This document shows, in pieces, positions 51,155-60,312 of a DNA stretch of 64,000 bases. Location of the stretch: the NCBI GenBank assembly GCA_963700955.1, contig CAVOZH010000008.1, positions 330,501 through 394,500 on the forward strand, in the 5' to 3' direction. Every line of letters begins with the position of its first letter. Position 1 is the stretch's first letter. The notes beneath the pieces were generated by a model. That model was not told where the DNA came from, made no database searches, and was given only the letters and a program-made list of their open reading frames with translations. A program made the position numbers and the translations under genes. This DNA comes from Nocardioides_C sp963700955 (GTDB taxonomy: Bacteria; Actinomycetota; Actinomycetes; Propionibacteriales; Nocardioidaceae).

Positions 51155-52145
51155 AGTGGCTCCCGTGCGGCGCATGGCGGTGGCCGTCGTGGACGTAGTC
51201 GACGTGGTCCCCGTGAGGCACCGCGAGGTGACCGCACGCGTCGCCGTGCTCGTGCCGGTGGTCCTCGGGTACGACGGTGTGGTCGACCTGCTCGTCGGCG
51301 AGGTCGGCGGGGGCCATGAGGAAGGGGGCACGAAGACGCTGACGCCGGCGCACCCACACCCCGACGGGCCAGGCGACGGCGAAACCGGCCAGGGCGATGA
51401 GCACGATCGTGGCGCCCGGAGCGACGTCGACGTAGGCGGATGTCACCACGCCGCTCAGCGATGCCACGGTCCCGAGTGCCATTGCGGCGAAGAGCGTCGT
51501 GCGGAAGCCACGGGTCAGCTGCTGGGACGTGGCGACGGGGACGACCATCAGGGCGCTCACGAGCAGCAGCCCGACCGTGCGCATCGCGACGGTGACGGTG
51601 ACCGCCGCCATCACCGCGACGAGCACGTTGTAGAAGCGGACGTGCAGCCCTGCCACCCGGGCGAACTCCTGGTCCTGAGCCACCGCGAACAGCTGGGGCG
51701 AGAGCCCGACCGCCAGGGAGACGACGACCGCGGCCAGGACGACGGTGACCCACACATCGGTGGCGGAGATCGTCGTGATCGACCCGAAGAGGTAGGCCTG
51801 GAGCACGATCGCGCCCTGGCCGGCGAGGCCGATCAGCATGACGCCCCCGGCGATGCCGCCGTAGAACAGCAGTGCCAGGGCGACGTCGCCGCCGGCGCGC
51901 CCCTGCTCGCGGATCACCTCGATCACCACGGCGCCGAGGATGGCGACGATGACGGCGGTGAGGGTGGGGGAGGTGCCGGTCAGCAGGCCCAGGGCGACGC
52001 CCGTGACGGCGATGTGCCCGATGCCGTCGCCCATCAGGGCAAGGCGGCGCTGCACGAGGTAGGTCCCGACAGCGGGGGCGGCCAGTCCCGTGAACACGGC
52101 GCCGAGCAGGGCGCGGACCATGAAGGGGTACTCGAGGAGGGTCAT
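51141..52145 (-). CDS. znuB: zinc ABC transporter permease
   Basis: 334 aa. Eight hydrophobic segments in about 250 residues, with YLVQRRLALMGDGIGHIAVTGVALGLLTG and the core motif of the ABC-3 family, GGIAGGVMLIGLAG. The last 45 residues are cytoplasmic and His-rich (DHRHEHGDACGH, DGHRHAPHGSHYDEH), likely binding zinc. Overlaps znuC by 4 nt. Confidence 0.93.
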   Translation of the reverse strand: MTLLEYPFMVRALLGAVFTGLAAPAVGTYLVQRRLALMGDGIGHIAVTGVALGLLTGTSPTLTAVIVAILGAVVIEVIREQGRAGGDVALALLFYGGIAGGVMLIGLAGQGAIVLQAYLFGSITTISATDVWVTVVLAAVVVSLAVGLSPQLFAVAQDQEFARVAGLHVRFYNVLVAVMAAVTVTVAMRTVGLLLVSALMVVPVATSQQLTRGFRTTLFAAMALGTVASLSGVVTSAYVDVAPGATIVLIALAGFAVAWPVGVWVRRRQRLRAPFLMAPADLADEQVDHTVVPEDHRHEHGDACGHLAVPHGDHVDYVHDGHRHAPHGSHYDEH

Positions 52146-52957
52146 GCTCGCTGCTCCCTGCTGGAGGGGCGGTCGATCGGGGAGGCCACCACCGGGGTGT
52201 GGTCACTGCCGTGGTTCGGCAGGTCCGGGTGGTGGTGACCGTGGTCCGGCTGGAGGTCGACGTCCTGTGCCGAGACGAGCGGAGGGCCGTCGTACGCCAC
52301 CCGGCCGTCACGCATCACCACCGTGCGCTCGATCAGTGGCGCGAGCGGTCCGAGCTCGTGCGCGACGAGGAGGATCGTGGCTCCCTGGGCGACGAGCGCC
52401 GCGAGCGCGTCGGCGAAGGCCTGCTGGCTCTGGAGGTCGACCCCCGCAGTGGGCTCGTCGAGCACGAGGAGCTCGGGCTCGCCTGCGAGGGCCCGGGCGA
52501 TCAGGGCCCGCTGCTGCTGACCGCCGGAGAGGGTGGAGCAACCGTCCTGCGAACGGTCGGTGAGCCCGACGGCCGCGATCGCGTTCGCGATGGCGGTGCG
52601 GTCTGCCTTGCGCAGCGGGCGCAGGAAGGGCCGGCGGGACAGGCGGCCCGACGCGACGACCTCCCACACGGAGGCAGGTACACCGGAGGTCGCGGTCACC
52701 CGTTGCGGGACGAAGCCGATCCGCCGCCACTCCCGGAAGCGGGAGAGGGGTGTGCCGAACAGCGAGACCTCCCCGCGGGCCAGGGGCACGAGGCCCATCA
52801 AGGACCTGACCAGGGTGGACTTGCCCGAGCCGTTGGCCCCGAGCAGTGCGACGACCTCGCCCTTTCGGACGGTCAGGTCCACGCAACGGAGGATCGGCCG
52901 TCCGCCGATCGTGACGGCGCCGTCTCGCATCTCGACGATCACAGGGCTGTCGTTCAT
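52142..52957 (-). CDS. znuC: zinc ABC transporter ATP-binding protein
   Basis: 271 aa from the ATG at 52957, overlapping the znuA stop (ATGA); an ATG at 52963 is also possible. Walker A GANGSGKST, signature LSGGQQQR, Walker B LLVLDEPTAGVD. The C-terminal 50 residues carry DHGHHHPDLPNHGSDH, a second His-rich tail matching that of ZnuB. Couples ATP hydrolysis to zinc import. Confidence 0.94.
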   Translation of the reverse strand: MNDSPVIVEMRDGAVTIGGRPILRCVDLTVRKGEVVALLGANGSGKSTLVRSLMGLVPLARGEVSLFGTPLSRFREWRRIGFVPQRVTATSGVPASVWEVVASGRLSRRPFLRPLRKADRTAIANAIAAVGLTDRSQDGCSTLSGGQQQRALIARALAGEPELLVLDEPTAGVDLQSQQAFADALAALVAQGATILLVAHELGPLAPLIERTVVMRDGRVAYDGPPLVSAQDVDLQPDHGHHHPDLPNHGSDHTPVVASPIDRPSSREQRA

Positions 52958-53886
52958 CGGCATCCGTTCGCGGTCCGCAGGGCCTCGAGGTTGGCGCGCA
53001 TAAGGGAAAGGTAGTCCTCGTGGGCGGTGGCGTTGCTCAGTCCCTCGATCGGGTCGAGCACGGCCGTCTTCAGGCCCAGGTCGCCGGCGAGGGTGTCTGT
53101 CATGGCCGGGCTCGCGAGCGTCTCGGAGAACACGGTGGTGATGCCCTTGTCCCGGATCAGCCTCGCGAGCTCGGAGAGGTGTGCCGGGGACGGCTCGCCC
53201 TCAGGGGAGAGCCCGGCGATCGACTCGAAGCGCAGGCCGTACTTCTTCAGGTACCCGAAGGCGTCGTGGCTGACGACGACGGTGTCCAGCTCGCAGTCGG
53301 CGAGGCCCTGGGTGTAGGCCTGGTCCAGGCGTTCGAGGTCGCTGCGAAGGGCGTCGAAGTTCTTCTCGTAGTCGGCGGCGTTGGCCGGGTCGATCTCGGA
53401 CAGCTGTCCTCGGACCGCGTCGGCGACCTGGACCATACGGGCCGGGTCGAGCCAGAAGTGCGGGTCAACGATCGAGTCCGAGTGCGAACCGGGCTGGTCC
53501 TCCGGGGCATCGGGGCCGAACGGCTCGAGACGGACCACGTCGGTCACGTCGATGACCCGGTCGGGGCCGTTCTGCGCGACGGCGTCGTCGACGGCGGGCT
53601 GCAGCCCCTTCTCGTAGACCACGAGGTCCGACCCGGCGACCTGCGCCGTCTGCCGGACGGTCAGCTCGAGGTCGTGGGGCTCGCGGCCGGGCGTGGTCAG
53701 GTTCACCACGTCCGCGTGGTCGCCGGCCACCCGCCTCGCGACGAACGCCAGCGGGTAGAACGACGCCGCCACGCTGGTGCCCGAGCCGCCGCCTGCCAGT
53801 GGCCCACCGCAGCCGGCCAGCACGAGCGGGAGACTCAGCGCCGCGGCTGCGACGCCGGCCACACGGGCGGACACGGCGAGCTTCAT
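52954..53886 (-). CDS. znuA: zinc-binding lipoprotein of the ABC importer
   Basis: 310 aa from the ATG at 53886, which is inside the Zur box. Lipobox LVLAGCGG. Zinc ligands: PHDLEL, DPHFWLDP and VSHDAFGYL (three His) with an Asp in the late region (FSETLASP nearby). The His-rich loop between is short (GSHSDSIVDPH). Captures zinc outside the membrane for ZnuBC. First gene of the znuA-znuC-znuB-zur operon. Confidence 0.94.
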   Translation of the reverse strand: MKLAVSARVAGVAAAALSLPLVLAGCGGPLAGGGSGTSVAASFYPLAFVARRVAGDHADVVNLTTPGREPHDLELTVRQTAQVAGSDLVVYEKGLQPAVDDAVAQNGPDRVIDVTDVVRLEPFGPDAPEDQPGSHSDSIVDPHFWLDPARMVQVADAVRGQLSEIDPANAADYEKNFDALRSDLERLDQAYTQGLADCELDTVVVSHDAFGYLKKYGLRFESIAGLSPEGEPSPAHLSELARLIRDKGITTVFSETLASPAMTDTLAGDLGLKTAVLDPIEGLSNATAHEDYLSLMRANLEALRTANGCR

Positions 53887-53900
53887 GAGAATGATTCTCA
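53886..53900 (-). promoter_or_regulatory. Zur box on the znuA start
   Basis: TGAGAATGATTCTCA is a perfect 7-1-7 palindrome of the actinobacterial Zur/Fur type. It covers the znuA -10 and the first base of the start codon. A second, imperfect copy, TGAGAACCATTGTCA (53908-53922), is centred 22 bp away and overlaps the -35. Confidence 0.75.
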
Positions 53901-53923
53901 ATTCGAATGAGAACCATTGTCAA
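53894..53923 (-). promoter_or_regulatory. znuA promoter
   Basis: On the minus strand TTGACA (53918-53923) and GAGAAT (53894-53899) are 18 nt apart; the -10 ends 7 nt before the ATG, so the mRNA is probably leaderless. Confidence 0.65.
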
Positions 53924-53961
53924 ATGCCCGGCGGGTTGAGGTTCCGGATAGGGTCACGAGC

Positions 53962-54285
53962 GTGCTGGTGGTGAACAGGTTCCGTGTCGATGAGTCCGAC
54001 GTGACGTTCGCTGACGAGGTCGCAGCGGCGCACGATCTGCTCGCAGCCAAGCCCGGGTACGTCGGAGGGGCGGTCGGTCGCAACCTCGACGACCCCACGC
54101 TGTGGGTGCTCGAGACCCGGTGGACGAACGTCGGGAGCTACCGGCGGGCCTTGTCGGCCTACGACGTGAAGCTGGGCGCCGTACCTCTGCTCTCGCGGGC
54201 GATCGACGAGCCCTCCGCCTACGAGCTGCTCGGCGACGACGGAACGGCCGGGCTGAACCAGGCGAGGCCACGCGGCCTGTCCTGA
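53962..54285 (+). CDS. antibiotic biosynthesis monooxygenase (ABM) domain protein
   Basis: 107 aa from the GTG at 53962; TAGGGT (53949-53954) ends 7 nt upstream, again leaderless-like. LVVNRFRVDESDVTFADEVAAAHDLLAAKPGYVGGAVGRNLDDPTLWVLETRWTNVGSYRRAL is the dimeric alpha-beta barrel of ABM/heme-degrading proteins. No catalytic Asn-Trp-His triad of IsdG type is evident, so function is open. Divergent from znuA; the Zur boxes lie 40-70 bp upstream. Confidence 0.72.
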   Translation: MLVVNRFRVDESDVTFADEVAAAHDLLAAKPGYVGGAVGRNLDDPTLWVLETRWTNVGSYRRALSAYDVKLGAVPLLSRAIDEPSAYELLGDDGTAGLNQARPRGLS

Positions 54286-54380
54286 TCGCCCCGAACGCAA
54301 TACTCGTTGACCGCGGCGGATATTGTGGGGACTTCGCCGTCAGCCAGCCGGCGCTCGCGACCCAACGGAGCAGATTCCCC

Positions 54381-55784
54381 ATGAGCAAGGCCGCCAACAA
54401 GTCCTCCGCCCTCGACCAGGTCGTATCGCTGTGCAAGCGGCGCGGCTACGTCTTCCCGAGCGGCGAGATCTACGGCGGCACCCGTTCCGCCTGGGACTAC
54501 GGGCCGCTCGGCGTGGAGCTGAAGGAGAACATCAAGCGCCAGTGGTGGAAGTCCATGGTGACCTCGCGTGAGGACGTCGTGGGCCTGGACTCCTCGGTGA
54601 TCCTGCCGACCAGGACGTGGGAGGCCTCGGGTCACCTGAAGACGTTCACCGACCCGCTCACCGAGTGCCTGAGCTGCCACAAGCGCTTCCGCGCCGACCA
54701 CATGCAGGAGGCGCACGCCGCGAAGAAGGGGATCGACGACCCCGACACGGTCGACCTCGCCGAGCTCGCCTGCCCCAACTGCGGCACCCGGGGCGCGTGG
54801 ACCGAGCCACGCAACTTCAACATGATGCTGAAGACCTACCTCGGCGTGATCGAGGACGAGTCGGGGCTGCACTACCTGCGCCCCGAGACCGCCCAGGGCA
54901 TCTTCTTGAACTTCGTCAACGTCATGAACGCCTCGCGCAAGAAGCCGCCGTTCGGCATCGCGCAGACCGGCAAGAGCTTCCGCAACGAGATCACGCCGGG
55001 CAACTTCATCTTCCGCACCCGCGAGTTCGAGCAGATGGAGATGGAGTTCTTCGTCAAGCCGGGTGAGGACGAGGAGTGGCACCAGCGCTGGATCGACACG
55101 CGCCTGCAGTGGTACACCGACCTCGGCATCAACCCCGAGAACCTCCGGCTCTACGAGCACCCGAAGGACAAGCTGTCGCACTACGCCAAGCGGACCGTCG
55201 ACATCGAGTACCGCTTCGGGTTCAGCGGCCGTGACTTCGAGGAGCTCGAGGGCATCGCGAACCGCACCGACTTCGACCTCACCCAGCACAGCGAGTTCTC
55301 CGGCCAGGACCTGTCCTACTACGACCAGGCCACGGGGGAGCGCTACACGCCGTACGTCATCGAGCCCGCGGCCGGTCTCACCCGGTCGTTCATGGCCTTC
55401 CTCATCGACGCCTACACCGAGGACGAGGCGCCGAACACCAAGGGCGGCGTCGACAAGCGCACGGTGCTGCGCCTCGACCACCGTCTCGCGCCGGTGAAGA
55501 TCGCGGTCCTGCCACTGTCGCGCAACGCCGACCTCTCGCCGAAGGCGAAGGACCTCGCGGCCGAGCTGCGCAGCGTGTGGAACGTCGACTTCGACGACTC
55601 CGGCGCGATCGGCCGGCGCTACCGCCGCCAGGACGAGATCGGTACGCCGTACTGCGTGACCGTCGACTTCGACACCCTCGAGGACAACGCCGTCACGATC
55701 CGCGAGCGCGACACGATGAAGCAGGACCGGATCGGGCTCGACCAGGTCAGGTCCTACTTCGCCGAGCGCCTGCTCGGCTGCTGA
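54381..55784 (+). CDS. glyS: glycyl-tRNA synthetase (class II, alpha2 type)
   Basis: 467 aa from the ATG at 54381. Class II motifs: SGEIYGGTRSAWDYGPLGVELK, PETAQGIFLNFVNV (motif 2 region), GKSFRNEITPGNFIFRTREFEQMEMEFF, and GLTRSFMAFLIDAY (motif 3). Zinc-binding insert CLSCHKRF...CPNCGTRGAW. Charges tRNA-Gly. The zinc ligands fit well with its place beside the zinc operon, though that may be chance. Confidence 0.96.
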   Translation: MSKAANKSSALDQVVSLCKRRGYVFPSGEIYGGTRSAWDYGPLGVELKENIKRQWWKSMVTSREDVVGLDSSVILPTRTWEASGHLKTFTDPLTECLSCHKRFRADHMQEAHAAKKGIDDPDTVDLAELACPNCGTRGAWTEPRNFNMMLKTYLGVIEDESGLHYLRPETAQGIFLNFVNVMNASRKKPPFGIAQTGKSFRNEITPGNFIFRTREFEQMEMEFFVKPGEDEEWHQRWIDTRLQWYTDLGINPENLRLYEHPKDKLSHYAKRTVDIEYRFGFSGRDFEELEGIANRTDFDLTQHSEFSGQDLSYYDQATGERYTPYVIEPAAGLTRSFMAFLIDAYTEDEAPNTKGGVDKRTVLRLDHRLAPVKIAVLPLSRNADLSPKAKDLAAELRSVWNVDFDDSGAIGRRYRRQDEIGTPYCVTVDFDTLEDNAVTIRERDTMKQDRIGLDQVRSYFAERLLGC

Positions 55785-55835
55785 CCGACTGAGTCGCTTC
55801 CCGGGTGGCGACCAGCCCCGTGTCACCATGTGCGG

Positions 55836-56516
55836 GTGACTGGCTCGAGAACTCGCATGGTCCGACCCGCCGCGGTGACGGTGGTCGCTGCTCTTCTGCT
55901 CGCCTCCTGTGGCGGGTCGGACGACAAGGCGGCCAAGGAGCCGACGACGACGACGTCGCCCTCGCCCTCGTCGACGGTGAAGGTGCCGGAGACCGCGAAG
56001 CTGACCGACGTGGGGGCCGACCTCTCCTTCGGTGAGACGGCCACGGTGATCTACGAGCCCGACCAGAAGACGGGCTCGGTCCTGCAGCTCACCGTGAAGA
56101 AGGCGGCGAGGGGAACGATCAAGGACTTCTCGGGGTTCATCCTCGACCCGCGCACGCGGGCGGCCACGCCCTACTACGTCGACGTAGCGGTCAAGAACGT
56201 CGGCGAGGGTGACGTCGGTGGCTCGCCGGTGCCGCTGTGGGGTGTCGACGCGAAGAACACCCTGCTGCCTCCCGCGGCCTTCACCGCGACCTTCAGCCGG
56301 TGTCCGTCCGAGAAGCTTCCCAAGAGCTTCAAGCCCGGGGCATCCATCTCGACCTGCCTGGTCTTCCTCGCGCCGGACCAGGGCACGATGCAGGCGGTGA
56401 GCTTCCGCCCGAACCAGCAGTTCGACCCGATCAAGTGGACCGGTGACATCACCACGCCCTCGCCGAAGCCCAAGCCGTCGCCCACGAAGAAGCAGCAGCC
56501 CAAGAAAAAGGGCTAG
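55836..56516 (+). CDS. lipoprotein of unknown function
   Basis: 226 aa from a GTG at 55836 (GTG 55830 and ATG 55857 also possible); CACCAT ends 6 nt upstream. Lipobox LLLASCGG, a Thr/Ser/Pro linker, then a DUF4352-like beta domain (GSVLQLTVKKAARG, TPYYVDVAVKNVGEGDVGG, ISTCLVFLAPDQGTMQAVSFRP) and a Pro/Lys-rich tail. DUF4352-type domains often bind ligands in the cell wall. Function unknown. Confidence 0.75.
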   Translation: MTGSRTRMVRPAAVTVVAALLLASCGGSDDKAAKEPTTTTSPSPSSTVKVPETAKLTDVGADLSFGETATVIYEPDQKTGSVLQLTVKKAARGTIKDFSGFILDPRTRAATPYYVDVAVKNVGEGDVGGSPVPLWGVDAKNTLLPPAAFTATFSRCPSEKLPKSFKPGASISTCLVFLAPDQGTMQAVSFRPNQQFDPIKWTGDITTPSPKPKPSPTKKQQPKKKG

Positions 56517-56610
56517 ACCTTCTCCGCGGTGTGATGAGCAAGCCGCCACCGGCCGTCGTCGCCACGGAGTGGATTTGGGCGGGTCGTGACCTCGCGTTCA
56601 CAATGGGGCA

Positions 56611-57759
56611 ATGACCCCGACTGCGCCCGTCGTACCCCAGGAGCTCGTGCTGGGGTCGCTGCGCATCGGTCCGCCCGTCGTACTCGCGCCGATGGCGGGC
56701 ATCACCAACGCCGCCTACCGCCGCCTGTGCCGTGAGCAGGGGGCCGGCCTCTACGTCTGCGAGATGATCACCTCCCGCGGGGTCGTCGAGCGGGACGCCA
56801 CGACGATGTCGATGCTGGTCTTCGACGAGCTCGAGGACGTCCGGTCCGTCCAGCTGTACGGCACCGACCCGGTCTACATCGGCAAGGCCGCGGAGATCCT
56901 GTGCGCCGAGTACGGCGTCGACCACATCGACCTCAACTTCGGCTGCCCGGTGCCCAAGGTCACGCGCAAGGGCGGGGGTGGAGCGCTGCCCTGGAAGCGG
57001 TCCCTCCTCGGGGAGATCCTGACCTCGGCGGTCAACGCGGCGGAGCCCTACGGCGTCCCGGTCACCATGAAGACCCGCAAGGGAATCGACGACGACCACC
57101 TGACCTTCCTCGACGCGGGACGGATCGCGCAGGAGACGGGTGTGGCCGCGATCGCGCTCCACGGCCGGACCGTGAGCCAGGCCTACTCCGGTGAGGCCGA
57201 CTGGGCAGCGATCGGCGAGCTCGTGCAGCACGTCGACATCCCCGTGCTCGGCAACGGTGACGTCTGGGAGGCCGCCGACGCGATCCGGATGGTCGAGCAG
57301 ACCGGGGCCGCCGGCGTCGTCGTGGGGCGCGGGTGCCTCGGGCGGCCCTGGCTGTTCCGGGACCTCGCCGCCGCCTTCGCGGGTGAGGAGGTCGCCACGC
57401 TGCCGACGCTCGGCGAGGTGGCCTCGATGATGCGGCGTCACGCCGAGCTGCTGACCTTCCACATGGGGGAGGAGCGAGGCTGCAAGGAGTTCCGCAAGCA
57501 CATCTCGTGGTACCTCAAGGGTTTCTCCGCAGGCGGTGAGCTGCGCCGCTCCCTCGGTCTGGTCGACACGCTCGCATCGCTGGACCGGCTGCTCGAGCGG
57601 CTCGATCCCGCCGAGCCCTTCCCCGTGGCCGAGCTCGGCACCCCGCGGGGCCGTCAGGGCAGCCCGCGGCGCGTCGTACTCCCCGAGGGCTGGCTCGACG
57701 ACACCGACGGATCCGGCTGCGCAGTCCGCGAGGACGCCTCGGAGCTGTCCGGCGGCTGA
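56611..57759 (+). CDS. dusB: tRNA-dihydrouridine synthase DusB
   Basis: 382 aa; CACAAT ends 6 nt before the ATG at 56611 with TTGGGC 18 nt further up. TIM barrel with APMAGITNAAYRRLCREQGAGLYVCEMI, VQLYGTDP, DLNFGCPVPKVTRKGGGGAL (catalytic Cys), VTMKTRKGIDDDH, ALHGRTVSQAYSGEADW and VGRGCLGRPWLF for FMN. Reduces uridines of tRNA. The C-terminal part binds tRNA. Confidence 0.95.
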   Translation: MTPTAPVVPQELVLGSLRIGPPVVLAPMAGITNAAYRRLCREQGAGLYVCEMITSRGVVERDATTMSMLVFDELEDVRSVQLYGTDPVYIGKAAEILCAEYGVDHIDLNFGCPVPKVTRKGGGGALPWKRSLLGEILTSAVNAAEPYGVPVTMKTRKGIDDDHLTFLDAGRIAQETGVAAIALHGRTVSQAYSGEADWAAIGELVQHVDIPVLGNGDVWEAADAIRMVEQTGAAGVVVGRGCLGRPWLFRDLAAAFAGEEVATLPTLGEVASMMRRHAELLTFHMGEERGCKEFRKHISWYLKGFSAGGELRRSLGLVDTLASLDRLLERLDPAEPFPVAELGTPRGRQGSPRRVVLPEGWLDDTDGSGCAVREDASELSGG

Positions 57760-57924
57760 GCCGGGCGTCGCCTGTCAGGGGGACCCGGAGCATGGTCTAG
57801 GCCACCCATTTCACGCGGGTTTCGTCATGCCGAGACATTGGGCAATTTGTCGGACACGGGGGGTTCTGTGTTTGACTCACAGCTCGATTCCTCTTGATGT
57901 CGAGACTCTGGTTGGTGATTCATC

Positions 57925-58803
57925 GTGGCGCCTGCACGCCACAAGCACGTCCTCCGCGCGGCTCCGTCGCGTCCGCGACTGCTGCTCCGGGTCGGCCTTC
58001 CGGCCGCGGCGGTGCTCACTCTGGCGAGCTCGGCCGTCGCGGTCTCCTGGCCTGACGCGGCGCCCGCCAAGTCCTCCGCCGCCATCTCGTTGTCGGAGCA
58101 ACGGGTGCGGACCACGCCGGTTCCGGTCCGTGTCGCACCCATCTCACGGTCGGCGGACCGCGTCAGGCTCGAGCCCAAGCCGCCGGAGGTCGTGGGTCAC
58201 AAGTTCGCCACCGCGGCCCTCAACGTCAGGACTGAGCCTTCCGACGACTCCCGCCTGGTAGACGTCCTGGACTGGGCGGAGCAGGTGGACGTCTCCGGCA
58301 AGACCCAGGGGGAGTGGTCCGAGATCGTGGTGGGGGAGCAGTCGCTGTGGGTCCACAGCGCCTACCTGTCCGAGAAGAAGCCGCGTCCCGAGAAGGAAGC
58401 CAAGCCGCAGACCGACTCCGCTCCCGTCACGAGCGCTCTCTCCAGCGCCCCGTGCGCGACAGGCTCTGACATGGAGAGCGGCCTGGTCGCCAACGCGGTC
58501 GCTGTCCACCGCGCCGTGTGCGCCGCCTTCCCGCAGGTGACGACGTACGGCGGGGTGCGCACCGGTGACGGCGGCGACCACGGCACCGGCCAGGCCGTCG
58601 ACATCATGATCCCGGACTCGTCGACCGGGGACGAGATCGCCGACTGGGTCCGCGCCAACGCCTCCGACCTGGGGGTCAGCGAGGTGATCTGGTCGCAGCA
58701 CATCTGGACCGTAGAGCGCAGCAGCGAGGGCTGGCGGCCGATGGAGGACCGCGGCTCGACCACGGCGAACCACTACGACCACGTGCACGTCTCGGTCTAC
58801 TGA
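57925..58803 (+). CDS. secreted SH3 + LAS-fold (ARB_07466-like) protein
   Basis: 292 aa, GTG start. Signal/anchor helix LRVGLPAAAVLTLASSAVAVSW, an SH3b-like domain (about 90-150: FATAALNVRTEPSDDSRLVDVL...WVHSAYLS), a Lys/Glu linker, then a C-terminal domain with GGDHGTGQAVDIMI, VSEVIWSQHIW and NHYDHVHVSVY: the HxxGxAxD and HxH pattern of LAS metallopeptidases. Probably a wall-binding hydrolase or a catalytically altered relative. A TTGACT at about 57872 may be its -35. Confidence 0.78.
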   Translation: MAPARHKHVLRAAPSRPRLLLRVGLPAAAVLTLASSAVAVSWPDAAPAKSSAAISLSEQRVRTTPVPVRVAPISRSADRVRLEPKPPEVVGHKFATAALNVRTEPSDDSRLVDVLDWAEQVDVSGKTQGEWSEIVVGEQSLWVHSAYLSEKKPRPEKEAKPQTDSAPVTSALSSAPCATGSDMESGLVANAVAVHRAVCAAFPQVTTYGGVRTGDGGDHGTGQAVDIMIPDSSTGDEIADWVRANASDLGVSEVIWSQHIWTVERSSEGWRPMEDRGSTTANHYDHVHVSVY

Positions 58804-58814
58804 CCGACCTCTTT

Positions 58815-58849
58815 CAGCTCCCTCTCGCCTGCCGGGTGAGAGGGAGCTG
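58815..58849 (+). terminator. strong hairpin terminator
   Basis: CAGCTCCCTCTC (58815-58826) and GAGAGGGAGCTG (58838-58849) form a perfect 12-bp stem with an 11-nt loop, 12 nt after the preceding stop. Followed by TCATG rather than a T run. Confidence 0.75.
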
Positions 58850-58929
58850 TCATGTCCGGGCGATCGGCTGACCGCAGCAGGGGGCATCGGAGGTGCGCTG
58901 TCGGCGGTGCGCAGTAGTGTGCAGAGGCG

Positions 58930-60219
58930 ATGGGGTCGACGCAGAGCAGGTACGACGAGGCCTCGTGCGCCCGCTGGGTGGACGAGCCTCCCAAGCGCGC
59001 CGAGAGGACCCCGTTCGAGCGGGACCGGGCCCGCCTCGTGCACTCGGCCGCCCTTCGCCGGCTCGCCGCGAAGACCCAGGTGGTGGGTCCGCAGACCGAC
59101 GACTTCGTCCGCAACCGGCTGACGCACACCCTCGAGGTCGCCCAGGTGGCCCGCGACCTCGCCAAGACGCTCGGCTGCGACCCCGACATCGTCGAGACCG
59201 CAGCCTTGGCCCATGACATCGGCCACCCGCCTTTCGGCCACAACGGCGAGCGGGTTCTCGACGACCTCGCCGGCCCCTGCGGAGGGTTCGAGGGCAACGC
59301 CCAGACGCTGCGGATCCTGACCCGGCTCGAGGCGAAGTCGACCGACGCCGAGGGGCACTCGGTGGGGCTCAACCTCACTCGCGCCACGCTCGACGCGAGC
59401 ACGAAGTACCCCTGGCCCCGGGATTCGGCGCCGGTCCCCGCCGGTGTGGACTCCGACGGCGAGCCCCAGTCGATCCGGAAGTTCGGCGTGTACGACGACG
59501 ACCTTCCCGTGTTCACGTGGATGCGCGAGGGCGCGGAGCCGGGGCAGCGCTGTCTCGAGGCGCAGGTGATGGATCTCGCGGACGACGTGGCCTACTCCGT
59601 GCACGACCTCGAGGACGGCATCGTCGCCGCCCGCATCGAGGTGTCCTGGCTCGATGATCGTGCCCGTCGCCGGGAGGTGTGGCAGACCGTGCGTGAGTGG
59701 TACCTGCCCGGCGTCCTCGACGACGAGCTCGATGCCGCCCTCGCCGGTCTCCGGGCGATGCGCTCCTGGCCTGACGGCCCCTACGACGGGAGTCGAGGCG
59801 CGCAGGCCGCGCTGAAGAACCTCACCAGCGACCTGATCGGGAGCTTCTGCACGAGCGTCCAGCATGCCACGCACGAGAAGTACGGCACCGGCCCACTGAC
59901 CAGGTACGCCGCCGACCTGGTCGTGCCACGCGAGACCTGGCTCGCGATCGCCGTGCTCAAGGGGGTCGCCGCACACTACGTCATGCGGGCCGCCGACCGG
60001 GTCACGCTGATGGCCGACCAGCGTGAGGTGATGGCCGAGCTCGTCCGCGCGGTGCGCCACCGTGGGCCTGAGGTGCTCGAGCCCGCCTTCCGCGACGACT
60101 TCGCGCGAGCGACGTCGGACGCCGGGAGGCTGCGCGTCGTCATCGACCAGGTCGCCTCCCTCACCGACGCCTCCGCGGTGCTGTGGCACGAGTGGTTGGT
60201 CCGGCGCGGCGGGGCCTGA
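58930..60219 (+). CDS. dgt: deoxyguanosinetriphosphate triphosphohydrolase-like protein
   Basis: 429 aa. HD-domain residues: NRLTHTLEVAQVARDLAKTLG, the HD pair in ALAHDIGHPPFGHNGE, and the late Asp in MDLADDVAYSVHDLEDG. Removes triphosphate from dNTPs. Gene order dusB-dgt-dnaG is conserved in actinobacteria. Confidence 0.93.
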   Translation: MGSTQSRYDEASCARWVDEPPKRAERTPFERDRARLVHSAALRRLAAKTQVVGPQTDDFVRNRLTHTLEVAQVARDLAKTLGCDPDIVETAALAHDIGHPPFGHNGERVLDDLAGPCGGFEGNAQTLRILTRLEAKSTDAEGHSVGLNLTRATLDASTKYPWPRDSAPVPAGVDSDGEPQSIRKFGVYDDDLPVFTWMREGAEPGQRCLEAQVMDLADDVAYSVHDLEDGIVAARIEVSWLDDRARRREVWQTVREWYLPGVLDDELDAALAGLRAMRSWPDGPYDGSRGAQAALKNLTSDLIGSFCTSVQHATHEKYGTGPLTRYAADLVVPRETWLAIAVLKGVAAHYVMRAADRVTLMADQREVMAELVRAVRHRGPEVLEPAFRDDFARATSDAGRLRVVIDQVASLTDASAVLWHEWLVRRGGA

Positions 60220-60312
60220 GGGCGGGCCTGGCGCCGGCCTGTTTCCACATGGCCCTGCCGGCTTGGCCGAACCGGGTCGGGACCGTCCGACGTACGACGT
60301 AGACTCCGCCAC

